A stretch of DNA of 64,000 nucleotides from positions 20,831 through 84,830 of the forward strand of contig JAAYOB010000009.1 in the NCBI GenBank assembly GCA_012520575.1. The letters run 5' to 3'. A program made the translations under genes and the position numbers. This DNA is from Candidatus Stramentimicrobium fermentans. GTDB lineage: Bacteria; Atribacterota; Phoenicimicrobiia; Phoenicimicrobiales; Stramentimicrobiaceae. Position 1 is the stretch's first letter, and each line of letters opens with the position of its first letter. Of the stretch, positions 1-7,878 are shown one piece after another. Below the pieces are notes generated by a model. The model did no database searches and was not told where the DNA came from. It was given only the letters and a program-made list of their open reading frames with translations.

Positions 1-214
1 AATTTTTGATCCACAACACAAATTGTTCAAGTATTGGCTTATCAAGTCCTAATTCCCTAGTTAGTGCCTCTATTTGTTCTGGAGTAGCGTCCATGCCTAA
101 CATTAAAGCTGCGGGATTACCGGGGATTAAATGCAAGATTGAAAATGAAACAGCTGCAACCACAAAAAAAACAGGAATTAACATGAATAATCTTCTAAGA
201 ATATAGCTACCTAT
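1..214 (-). CDS. ABC transporter permease, DppB/OppB family (5' part, runs off the window; apparent ATA start)
   Basis: This is the N-terminal 71 codons of a peptide/nickel-type ABC permease, an inner-membrane channel subunit. The residues GSYILRRLFMLIPVFFVVAA form the typical basic start plus first membrane helix. They are followed by LIPGNPAALMLG and TPEQIEALTRELGLDKPI, the conserved periplasmic stretch of the family. The family-typical start would be M-G-S-Y-I-L-R-R, but the codon in that place is ATA (214..212). It lies six bases after a strong Shine-Dalgarno sequence (230..221) that ends in an in-frame TGA, so no upstream start is possible. The first ATG (184..182) would remove ten conserved residues and has no Shine-Dalgarno. 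A consensus-like promoter lies about 120 bases upstream, so this is probably the first gene of a transport operon continuing leftward. Confidence 0.85.
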   Translation of the reverse strand, partial: MGSYILRRLFMLIPVFFVVAAVSFSILHLIPGNPAALMLGMDATPEQIEALTRELGLDKPILEQFVLWIKN

Positions 215-335
215 AGTTTCTCACCTCTTTTTTTGTATTTTTAGTTCTACCCACTATATATCAAATTATGTGCATGCCATTTTTGCTCTTCATAAACATT
301 CCAAAAGCAGATGTTAATATACTTAATACCCTATA

Positions 336-364
336 AATATACATTATCTGGTTGTTCGTGTCAA
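336..364 (-). promoter_or_regulatory. Sigma-70 type promoter of the ABC permease gene
   Basis: On the minus strand a perfect TTGACA (364..359) is followed by a 17-base spacer and TATATT (341..336). Transcription would start near 329 and leave a leader of about 115 bases before the permease gene. Nothing else on this strand lies between. Confidence 0.65.
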
Positions 365-448
365 CAACTTGTGGGTACTGTTTCCTACCTCAAATATTGA
401 TGGAAATCAGATCAAGTCAAAGTATGAGCAGGAATAAGTGGATTTTAG

Positions 449-707
449 CAGCAAGATAAGAAGCTGTTTCAACATGGAGCAGACCTGGTAGTATCCGATT
501 TAGCCGAGATAAGTATCGGTTCAATTAACAACTGGTTTTTAAGGAAACCAAAACCTTATTTCCTATGTTTTGAAAATCTGAAAAGAGCACCGCTAATATT
601 TCCTCTGGAACACCTCAGGGGAAAACTGCGATTTTAGTTTCCGATGACCCAGACCAGGCTTCCTCCGCCGATTTCCTGCTACAATCGCCGGAACCTGACA
701 ATTTGAC
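449..707 (+). pseudogene. Decayed C-terminal part of a HAD-superfamily-like protein
   Basis: The plus strand reads DKKLFQHGADLVVSDLAEI from 455, which is the pattern of the last motif region of HAD phosphatases/phosphoglucomutases. The frame runs on to a TAG at 635-637. Adding one base to the A4 run at 622-625 lets it continue as GKTAILVSDDPDQASSADFL through 707. There is no start and an in-frame stop at 446-448, so this is a remnant of a longer gene. The downstream part overlaps the 3' end of the convergent PLP-enzyme gene. HAD membership is inferred from a short motif only; the fold partner after it is not recognised. Confidence 0.4.
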
Positions 708-2171
708 TTATAATAACCCGACCTTTTCGTTGAACTGAACGATAAGCTCATCAATTTTTTCAGTTTTTTTACGGATGTTGCCCCAGTAATTCTCATAATC
801 ATACCATTGAGCATTTAACTCATCCAAATCTTTGCCCTGCTGTTCTATCCAGGTGAAGTATTTTAAATTGTGAACCCTCTTACGGCCATAGTAGGTCAAT
901 TCCTGCATATTGTCAGTGGTTAGAGCCAGAAGATTACGATGGTAATCAATGGCGGCATCTGTATCATCATAAGGACCGAATATTTCCTCAAGTTCCTGTA
1001 GCCGAGAGCCATAGAGCTCCATAGAATCGGTAAATACGGTAAAGACGATATCTTTACCGGTTAGCTCATAAAATTTGGCAAATTTAATAGCCATAATCAG
1101 ATTGGCAGTACCCGAGATGCCTAATGAAGACAATTTTTCGATTGTTTCTTTGGGAACACCCTTTTTATTCAGATATCTTTGACCGAGTGGTTCATTAAAT
1201 AACCTTATTAATCCCAGCGCATTGTTATCATCGATGGTAATTACCATATCAGTATTTTTGGCATTAAGGATCCAGGGTATATGTGTATCTCCGATTCCTT
1301 CAATACGGTGAGAGCCATATCCATTATGTAACATAGTCGGGCATTGCAAAGCTTCACCTACCGCAATTTTGCTATCAGAAAAATTCTCTTTCAGATAATC
1401 TCCACAGCCTAATGTTCCGGCTGAGCCGGCTGTTAACACAATACCTTTAAACCGTTCATCTGGTCTCATATGTTTATCAAGCACTTCTTTGATAGCATGT
1501 CCGGTTACTTCGTAATGCCAGAGGTAGTTACTGAATTCTTCAAATTGGTTAAATACTACTATGTCATCTCCGGCCTTTTTTAATTCCCAGGACTTGTCAA
1601 AAATCTCTTTCACATTACTTTCCGAGCCGGGAGTGGTAATGACCTCTCCGGCTACCTGAGCTAGCCATTCAAACCGTTCTTTGCTCATTCCTTCGGGCAA
1701 AATGGCAATAGATTGACAGGAAAAAAGTGCCGAATTGTAAGCCCCTCCTTTACAAAAATTCCCGGTAGAGGGCCAGACCGCTTTCTGAAAAGTGGGGTCA
1801 AACTGACCGGTAACCAGACGAGGGACTAAGCAGCCAAAAGTGGCACCAACTTTATGTGAGCCAGTAGGAAACCATTTCCCTAGTAGCCCTATTATACGGG
1901 TTCTAACGCCGGTCAGCTCCGGAGGTAATTCTAGATAATTAACTCCACCAAAGAGACCTCCGGTATTTATCGGTTCATTTTTCCAAGTAATACGAAAGAG
2001 GTTGTATGGATTCAAATCTTGTAAGCCAATATTCTTCAGTTTTTCTTTTATTTTCTCCGGAATAAGGTCAGGATTCTTCATCTGACTAAAAGTAGGGATA
2101 ATAATATTCTTTTCTTTAGCCCTGGCAATAGTTCTTTGCAGCTGCTCTTCATTGATCGTCAAATCTATCAT
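708..2171 (-). CDS. PLP-dependent fold-type II enzyme (cysteine synthase/threonine synthase superfamily, 'subunit beta' type)
   Basis: A 487-residue pyridoxal-phosphate enzyme of the tryptophan-synthase-beta fold. The PLP lysine is K107 in TGSHKVGATF, and the substrate/phosphate loop STGNF is at about 135-139. A glycine-rich phosphate-binding stretch TAGSAGTLGCGDYL lies in the middle. The protein is longer than cysteine synthases (about 310) because of N- and C-terminal extensions. It resembles the poorly characterised group usually named 'pyridoxal-5-phosphate-dependent protein subunit beta'; its substrate is unknown. The ATG start follows an AAGGAG Shine-Dalgarno. It appears to be monocistronic, with decayed sequence on both sides. 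Superfamily assignment is firm; the reaction is not. Confidence 0.85.
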   Translation of the reverse strand: MIDLTINEEQLQRTIARAKEKNIIIPTFSQMKNPDLIPEKIKEKLKNIGLQDLNPYNLFRITWKNEPINTGGLFGGVNYLELPPELTGVRTRIIGLLGKWFPTGSHKVGATFGCLVPRLVTGQFDPTFQKAVWPSTGNFCKGGAYNSALFSCQSIAILPEGMSKERFEWLAQVAGEVITTPGSESNVKEIFDKSWELKKAGDDIVVFNQFEEFSNYLWHYEVTGHAIKEVLDKHMRPDERFKGIVLTAGSAGTLGCGDYLKENFSDSKIAVGEALQCPTMLHNGYGSHRIEGIGDTHIPWILNAKNTDMVITIDDNNALGLIRLFNEPLGQRYLNKKGVPKETIEKLSSLGISGTANLIMAIKFAKFYELTGKDIVFTVFTDSMELYGSRLQELEEIFGPYDDTDAAIDYHRNLLALTTDNMQELTYYGRKRVHNLKYFTWIEQQGKDLDELNAQWYDYENYWGNIRKKTEKIDELIVQFNEKVGLL

Positions 2172-2352
2172 TTTTAAACTCCTTCCGAATATAATAACAA
2201 ATTGTTATCTTTTAATTCATTCTAAACCAAAGATTTATTTCATGTTTAACCTCTTCAATCGATTCAGAAACATACGCTAACTATATAAAGCCCTCTTTGG
2301 GGGCGGGGAACAATCCGGCCGGAAACTAAACGGTCGGTTAGTCAATTTCTAA

Positions 2353-2625
2353 TTATTCGGCCAATCTCTGAAGTGTCTTCAGTTCCCAAATCTTGCTTAA
2401 ATCTAAATTATATTTGGTGTAAGTTTCTGTAGCTTTTTGAACTATATTTTTTATACAGTCCCGGTCATCGGGATAATGCTACGCCCTAATTACCTTGGTA
2501 GGCATAATAGTCTTCATCTCCTCTAAATTTAAGCCAGCTATTTCAAGCCGCGATATTATTTGCACCCATCAGACCAATTTCCAGGGCTTCCGACTTGTTA
2601 GTATCAGTGTCCCTTCTCTATCTTA
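2353..2625 (-). pseudogene. Decayed unrecognised coding region
   Basis: Minus-strand reading gives DTNKSEALEIGLMGANN and then, after a frame change near 2565, RLEIAGLNLEEMKTIMPTK. This continues through an in-frame TAG into HYPDDRDCIKNIVQK and a natural TAA at 2355..2353 after KTLQRLAE. The amino-acid composition and charge pattern look coding, and the pieces join into one protein of about 90 residues. I do not recognise the family. It sits between purC and the PLP-enzyme gene, both on the same strand. Confidence 0.35.
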
Positions 2626-2680
2626 TCCTCTTCTTATCTTAAATTCAAAGCATCAATTTATATTCGATTTATCTTGCTAT

Positions 2681-3373
2681 TTAAACATTCAATACCGTTT
2701 TTGCCAATTCCAGAGGCTCTAAAAATTTTCCATTTTTAAAGGTCCTCATATTGCCGCCGGAAATTTCATCAATCAGTATAATTTGCCCACTGCCCTTTTC
2801 CCTACCAAATTCAAGCTTGATATCAAATAAATCAATCCCCTTATGAGCCAGAATATCTCTAATAATACTACTGATACTTTTGGTGAGTTCCTTTAATATT
2901 GAATATTCTTTTTGGGAAAGTATTTTAAGCTGTTCAAGGGTATCTTCAGAGATGAAAGGATCATTTCGAGCATCATCTTTTAGAGTAAACTCCACTAAAC
3001 TATCTAAGGGATGCCCTTCTGTGATATATTCTCCATAGCGACGGAAAAAACTACCTACCGCTCTATAGCGACAAATAACCTCCAATCCTTTACCGAAAAC
3101 TGATACCGGTTTTACTTTCATAGTATTTTCATCAAGATTAGCGCTGATATAATGTGTTGGTATACCTTTTTGCTCTAACTTTTCAAAGAAAAACCGGCTC
3201 AATCCTAAGGCAGCTTTACCCGCTCCAGCTATAGTCAAACCAACAGTATTGGCTCCCGGGTCAAAAGTTCCATCCGTACCGGTGACCTCATCCTTAAATT
3301 TTAATAGATATTTGCCCTGTTTGGTAGCATAAACATCTTTCGTTTTTCCTCTATAGAGGGGCTCTATATTCAT
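2681..3373 (-). CDS. purC: Phosphoribosylaminoimidazole-succinocarboxamide synthase (SAICAR synthetase)
   Basis: Joins CAIR and aspartate using ATP to make SAICAR in purine synthesis, in the cytosol. The 230-residue length is normal. The N-terminal motif YRGKTKDVY (ATP site), the segment DEVTGTDGTFDPGANTVG typical of clostridial-type PurC, a central ICRYRAVGSFFRRYG stretch and the C-terminal IDEISGGNMR are all present. The start follows a GAGGAAGGG Shine-Dalgarno. It is encoded about 25 kb from the purine cluster at 29-35 kb, so in this genome purC is separated from purE-L-F-M-N. Confidence 0.95.
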   Translation of the reverse strand: MNIEPLYRGKTKDVYATKQGKYLLKFKDEVTGTDGTFDPGANTVGLTIAGAGKAALGLSRFFFEKLEQKGIPTHYISANLDENTMKVKPVSVFGKGLEVICRYRAVGSFFRRYGEYITEGHPLDSLVEFTLKDDARNDPFISEDTLEQLKILSQKEYSILKELTKSISSIIRDILAHKGIDLFDIKLEFGREKGSGQIILIDEISGGNMRTFKNGKFLEPLELAKTVLNV

Positions 3374-3574
3374 TCCCTTCCTCTTTATTTATATACATTT
3401 ATGCCCTTACTGGATTAAACATATTCTATCTTAATATTCTATTCTGAGCAAATAAATATCAATGAGAGATAAATAGAAGTAATTATTCATTTGAAGATAG
3501 TGATAACAACTAAAAAAACTAATTGCTTGTTGGTAATTAACTGGCAGAGGCGGGAGAGATAAGATTATTAAATG

Positions 3575-3619
3575 CAAACAGGAGATGTTTTTCTTTGATA
3601 GAAAAACATCTCCTGTTTG
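3575..3619 (-). terminator. Rho-independent terminator downstream of the RRM protein gene
   Basis: A perfect 20-base-pair inverted repeat (3575-3594 pairing with 3600-3619) with a five-base loop. It begins 25 bases after the stop codon of the RNA-binding protein gene. The stem has A/T blocks, so it may act in both directions; no plus-strand gene ends here. Confidence 0.75.
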
Positions 3620-3643
3620 ATATGCTTTGTTCTAACTTACAGA

Positions 3644-3940
3644 TTAGAAGTTTCTTTTATTATCATGGAAATCGCGTCTGTTTCTATCGCCAAATTCTCT
3701 TCTCGGTTTTTGCGGTCTGGCTTCATCAATTTTTAAAGGTCGGCCAACAAATTCAGTATTGTTTAAAGCTTCCATCGCTTTTTCTGCTTCCTCAGGAGAA
3801 GACATTTCCACAAATCCAAAGCCTTTGCCTTCGATAATATTAACATTATTAACAGTACCCTGTTCAGCAAAAAGCTCTTTCAGCTGTTCATTGGTTACAG
3901 AATAATTTAAATTACCTACATAAAGCTTACTACCTTGCAT
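3644..3940 (-). CDS. Single-RRM RNA-binding protein (cold-shock/Rbp type)
   Basis: A 98-residue protein made of one RNA recognition motif and a basic tail. RNP2 is KLYVGNL (about residues 5-11) and RNP1 is GKGFGFVEM (about 41-49), with the aromatic residues that stack on RNA. The tail REFGDRNRRDFHDNKRNF is Arg/Asp-rich, as in cyanobacterial and other bacterial Rbp proteins. These bind RNA and are often cold-induced. The start at 3940 follows AAGGAGGT; an in-frame upstream ATG at 4018 lacks a Shine-Dalgarno and would add residues outside the fold. The leader is long (over 150 bases), as expected for cold-shock mRNAs, but no specific element was identified. Confidence 0.9.
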   Translation of the reverse strand: MQGSKLYVGNLNYSVTNEQLKELFAEQGTVNNVNIIEGKGFGFVEMSSPEEAEKAMEALNNTEFVGRPLKIDEARPQKPRREFGDRNRRDFHDNKRNF

Positions 3941-4015
3941 ACTTCTTTTACCTCCTTCTTTCTTTATTTTTTCAGTAACATTAAATCTAGAGGCAAAGCA
4001 ACGCAAAATAGTAAC

Positions 4016-4034
4016 CAACTCTCTTTATTTATAT
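4016..4034. repeat. 19-base motif shared with 45095-45113
   Basis: The sequence CAACTCTCTTTATTTATAT occurs identically upstream of the RRM gene and upstream of the outer-membrane protein gene at 45 kb, in the same orientation relative to the gene that follows. It could be a shared regulatory site or chance in AT-rich DNA. Confidence 0.3.
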
Positions 4035-4178
4035 ATTACTGGTGAACAGACTTCTAAAGGCTGTTCCTAAATGTTGGGGTTATTCTCCCTAACATCATCA
4101 CCGTTTTTTAGTGACGATTCATTATACAGCAATGATAAAGAATGTCAAATAAATTTTTACAATATGCTTAAAATAATA

Positions 4179-4772
4179 TTAATCAGATGATGATTGCCCT
4201 AATAGTACTCCCAAATCAAAAGCTTTTTCCAGATATTCAATCTTATTTTCAGCTCCTTCTCCTTTATCAGAATCTGTAACAACTAGGGTTTCTATCAGTT
4301 CAACATTAACAAAATGCTTACTCCATATTTTCATCGATATCAGGGCATGATCAGGATTTTTAGAGATATTGGCTACCCAGATAAAAATGCCTTTCTTCTT
4401 TTTCTCCAATCTCGATTTAAAGGTTGTTTTTCCATTGGGAAGGACGGTCATATCTGCCAGACAATTGGAACGGTCAATCACCAATTTCAACTGAGCACTG
4501 AAAGTACCGAAATATGCCGGGGCTCCTATAACCAAGGCATCTACGCTTTCTAAGATTGGGTAGATTTGGTCCATTCCATCGTGAAAAAAGCAATAGCCAG
4601 GTGCCGGAAATTTTTTACAACCTCGACAGGGCATAATATCTAAGTCATTGAGATATATCTTTTCGGTTTCTGCACCCATTGATTGGGCACCTTCCAGAGC
4701 TCTAGTCACCAGGGTATCGGTATTCATTCCCTTTCGTGGACTACCTATAATTCCTACTACCTTTATAGCTAT
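4179..4772 (-). CDS. NADPH-dependent FMN reductase / iron-sulfur flavoprotein family (apparent ATA start)
   Basis: A flavodoxin-fold protein of about 197 residues. Starting at ATA (4772) the N-terminus reads AIKVVGIIGSPRKGMNTDTL, which is the FMN phosphate-binding loop (GSPRKGxNT) of this family. CRGCKKFPAPGYC near residue 48 is the cysteine cluster position of iron-sulfur flavoproteins, and DALVIGAPAYFG is the second flavin-contact motif. The first ATG (4727) lies inside the FMN loop and would destroy the first strand. No ATG, GTG or TTG exists between it and the TGA at 4781..4779. ATA at 4772 lies six bases after AAAAAAGGGTGA; a second ATA is at 4766. Probably a redox flavoprotein; substrate unknown. 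Confidence 0.85.
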   Translation of the reverse strand: MAIKVVGIIGSPRKGMNTDTLVTRALEGAQSMGAETEKIYLNDLDIMPCRGCKKFPAPGYCFFHDGMDQIYPILESVDALVIGAPAYFGTFSAQLKLVIDRSNCLADMTVLPNGKTTFKSRLEKKKKGIFIWVANISKNPDHALISMKIWSKHFVNVELIETLVVTDSDKGEGAENKIEYLEKAFDLGVLLGQSSSD

Positions 4773-4911
4773 ATTTAATCACCCTTTTTTGATTCTATCG
4801 GTTATTAATTTAATTAATATATCACTCTCTTTCACTGTACAATAGAGAGTAGTATACTGTTCTGATTCTGAACCTATGTTTAGCTAATAATAGTCATGTC
4901 GACATTTAATA

Positions 4912-6987
4912 TTATTTTACTTTTTCGATTTTAGCTGCGCAAACCTTGAACTCCGGAATTTTAGCAATCGGATCTAGAGCGGCAATGGTAAGGATATTGG
5001 CTGCTGCCTCCTCAAAATGAAAAGGAATAAAGATCAATCCGTCACTAACCTTATTGGTTATCTTTGCTTTAATCCTAACTTCTCCTCTGCGTGTGGCAAC
5101 TTTAATCATTTCATTATCATTGATTCCCAGCTTTTGGGCATCTTCTTTAGAAATTTCCACATATCCTTCCGGCACGCGCTCGTTTAAGGTCTTTGACCTT
5201 CTGCTCATAGTACCGGTATGGAAGTGCCATAGAGTTCTTCCGGTAGTTAAAATAAATGGGTAATCTGCATCAGGGAGTTCTGCCGGAGCCGTAAAAGATA
5301 CCGGATGAAAGAATCCTTTACCCCTGCTAAACTTACCTTCTTTATGTAAATAAACTGTTCCGGGGTGATTCTCATCAGGACAGGGCCATTGCAGACCTTC
5401 TTCATCTTGCTGTAAACGTTCCCAGGTTATACCACGATAAATTGGGGTAAGCTGATTTATTTCGGTTAGTATTTCTTCGGCACTCTGATAGTTTAAACCA
5501 GAATAGCCCATTTTCTGCGCTAAAAGTGAAATTATTTGCCAGTCCGGTTTACTATTCCCTATCGGTTCTATGGCCTTTCGTATCAGCTGTACCCTTCTTT
5601 CAGTACTGGTAAAGGTACCCTCCTTTTCGGCAAAGGAGGCTGCCGGTAAAACTACATCAGCCAATTCAGCGGTAGGGGTCATAAAAATATCCTGTACAAT
5701 TAAAAAAGGTTTTTGCAGTGCTAAACGGACATGGTTACTATCGGGGTCGCTTATTACCGGATTCTCCCCCATAATATAAAGTATTTTCAGTTCACCTCTA
5801 TAAGCTGCGTCCATCATTTCTACCACCGTTAATCCAGCCACATCATCCATTTCTTTTTCTTCTATTCCCCAAACTGAGGCAAATTTCTTACGAATTTCCC
5901 GGTCGGCAACTGACTGGTAGCCGGTAAAAATATTGGGTAAGGCACCCATATCACAGGCACCTTGCACATTATTCTGTCCACGCAAAGGATTTACCCCAGT
6001 CGCCCATTTTCCAATGTTGCCGCAAAGCATCTGTAAATTTGCCGTACTCTTTACATTATCAACTCCACTGGTATGCTGGGTAATACCCATAGAATAAATG
6101 AGATAGGTAGTTTCAGCCCTGCCTATCATGCGGGCTGCCTGAATTATCTTCTCCTTAGGCACGCCGGTAATCCGAGCAGCTTTTTCGGGAGTCATTTTCA
6201 TTATTTCTTCCTGAAAAACTGCAAAATTCTCACAGTTTTGCTTGATAAATTGCTCATCGTAGAGCTTTTCTGCAATAATTACATTCATTATTCCATTCAA
6301 GAGAGCTACATCAGTACCGGGCAGGTGATTCAGCGCAATACCGCCATTATCTTCAGCTAACTCAGATAAAGGAATAGTGCGGGGATCGGCAACAACTAAC
6401 TTCGCTCCTTTTTTTAGCGCTTCTAATATTCGCGCTCCGATTAAGGGGTGTTGCTCATTAGTATTTGAACCGATGATAAAAATAACTTTTGCATCAACAA
6501 TTTCGTCAATAGAATTGGTCATAGCGCCAGAACCAAAAGCAGCTCCCAGGCCCACCACTGTTGAAGAATGGCACAATCGGGCACAATGGTCTACATTGTT
6601 AGTTTTCAGGACTGCTCGGGCAAATTTTTGCATAACGTAATTCTCTTCATTGGTACATTTAGCCGAACTAAGACATCCTATAACCCTTCTATTGCCCGGA
6701 TTTTCACTTATAATCTTTTGAAAATGAGCTGCAATGAAGTCTATCGTTTCTTCCCAACTTACTTTTTCCCAATTACCCCGTGCATTCTTAATTAGAGGGT
6801 CAGTCAATCTATCAGGATGGTTAATAAATTCGTGTACATTCCATCCCTTTATACACAATTTGCCTTTCCCGGGGTTGAATTCCGGAGGCATAACCGGTTT
6901 GGTATCCACTACCTTTCCATCTTTAGTCTTCAGCCATAATTGGCATCCTGTTCCGCAGTAAATACAGGTGGTTTTGACTTTTTCCAT
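4912..6987 (-). CDS. fdhA: Formate dehydrogenase catalytic subunit (molybdopterin, Cys type)
   Basis: A 691-residue molybdopterin oxidoreductase that oxidises formate or reduces CO2. An N-terminal 4Fe-4S site is formed by C8, C11, C15 and C45. The catalytic region is HCARLCHSSTVVGLGAAFGSG: C139 is the Mo/W ligand (the position of selenocysteine in other FDHs) and H140 follows it. The MGD-binding motifs IIGSNTNEQHPLIG, GITQHTSGVDN and LRGQNNVQGACDMG, and a C-terminal molybdopterin-binding domain ending near TIAALDPIAKIPEFK, are present. No Tat signal is seen, so it is cytosolic. It ends the hdrC-hdrB-fdhA operon with only a nine-base gap after hdrB. No FdhB or hydrogenase subunit is adjacent, so HdrB/HdrC are the likely electron partners. 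Confidence 0.93.
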   Translation of the reverse strand: MEKVKTTCIYCGTGCQLWLKTKDGKVVDTKPVMPPEFNPGKGKLCIKGWNVHEFINHPDRLTDPLIKNARGNWEKVSWEETIDFIAAHFQKIISENPGNRRVIGCLSSAKCTNEENYVMQKFARAVLKTNNVDHCARLCHSSTVVGLGAAFGSGAMTNSIDEIVDAKVIFIIGSNTNEQHPLIGARILEALKKGAKLVVADPRTIPLSELAEDNGGIALNHLPGTDVALLNGIMNVIIAEKLYDEQFIKQNCENFAVFQEEIMKMTPEKAARITGVPKEKIIQAARMIGRAETTYLIYSMGITQHTSGVDNVKSTANLQMLCGNIGKWATGVNPLRGQNNVQGACDMGALPNIFTGYQSVADREIRKKFASVWGIEEKEMDDVAGLTVVEMMDAAYRGELKILYIMGENPVISDPDSNHVRLALQKPFLIVQDIFMTPTAELADVVLPAASFAEKEGTFTSTERRVQLIRKAIEPIGNSKPDWQIISLLAQKMGYSGLNYQSAEEILTEINQLTPIYRGITWERLQQDEEGLQWPCPDENHPGTVYLHKEGKFSRGKGFFHPVSFTAPAELPDADYPFILTTGRTLWHFHTGTMSRRSKTLNERVPEGYVEISKEDAQKLGINDNEMIKVATRRGEVRIKAKITNKVSDGLIFIPFHFEEAAANILTIAALDPIAKIPEFKVCAAKIEKVK

Positions 6988-6996
6988 ATCTTCCTC

Positions 6997-7878
6997 CTAT
7001 ACCCCTTCCTTGCTCGGTATCTTCACCCGGTGAAGGTCTAAGCCAATTTCTTCCATAGAGCGACCCATAGCCAGAGCCAGCAGTTCAATAGCATATAAAA
7101 CCGGAATCGGTTTTTCTTTTAATTGAGGATTATTCCTAAAAAGAAGAAATTGGCCAAAATCAAATTGGTTAAAACAAGCTGGACAGGCAGTACTGATAAA
7201 ACCAGCACCAGAAAGCTGCACATCAACCAATTTATTCTCAATACATCTATTGGAAGCTTCTTTATCCCCGGCTAAATTTAGAGATACTCCGCAGCAGTCT
7301 GCCTTAGATAGATAATCTATTGGAGTAGCTCCTAAGGCAGCAATAAATTGATCGTAAAATTCTGGGTCTACCGGATTATCAAATTTTAATATTTCATTAG
7401 GCATTAGTAAGTGGCATCCGGGATGACCGGCGACTTTAAAGCCAACCAGAGGTGTTTTTATCATTTTTTTTAGATTATCCAATCCAATATCTTCTTTTAA
7501 AACCTGCAAAAAATGCCTTATCTTAATAGTCCCCTTATACTCTCTGCCGATTTCTTTTAAGACATTATTCACCTTTCTCTTCAGGTCAACATTATTTTTA
7601 AGTCTATAGTTGGAAATGGCTAAAGTATTTTCACAACCATTGCATAAGGTCATGATATCCATATTCTGTTCCTCGGCAATGGCAATATTGCGAGCTGCTG
7701 ATACCATCCAGAAATACTGATTGGCTCCCTGTAGTCTGATAGGGTCCGGACAACAGGTAAATTCACTGGACTCTTGTAAGTTTATACCAATCTCCGGTAA
7801 AACTTCTAAAGCCAATCTCTCTACATTGGGCAGACTTGCCGGTATGGTACATCCTTTAAAAAAAAGGTAATTTAACAC
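6997..7878 (-). CDS. hdrB: HdrB-like protein with two CCG domains
   Basis: A 293-residue homologue of heterodisulfide reductase subunit B, which carries non-cubane 4Fe-4S clusters. Two complete CCG motifs are visible: C10, C42/C43, C79, C82 and C155, C195/C196, C232, C235. The start is GTG, and its G is the last base of the TAG stop of hdrC, a one-base overlap that implies translational coupling. In methanogens HdrB reduces CoM-S-S-CoB; outside them such proteins pass or split electron pairs in bifurcating complexes. Here it probably transfers electrons between formate dehydrogenase and HdrC or an unlinked HdrA. The disulfide substrate, if any, is unknown. Confidence 0.9.
   Translation of the reverse strand: MLNYLFFKGCTIPASLPNVERLALEVLPEIGINLQESSEFTCCPDPIRLQGANQYFWMVSAARNIAIAEEQNMDIMTLCNGCENTLAISNYRLKNNVDLKRKVNNVLKEIGREYKGTIKIRHFLQVLKEDIGLDNLKKMIKTPLVGFKVAGHPGCHLLMPNEILKFDNPVDPEFYDQFIAALGATPIDYLSKADCCGVSLNLAGDKEASNRCIENKLVDVQLSGAGFISTACPACFNQFDFGQFLLFRNNPQLKEKPIPVLYAIELLALAMGRSMEEIGLDLHRVKIPSKEGV

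Noticed and set aside
6565..6580. Possible selenocysteine in formate dehydrogenase
   Set aside because: The Mo/W-ligand position C139 is encoded by an ordinary Cys codon, and the frame contains no internal TGA.
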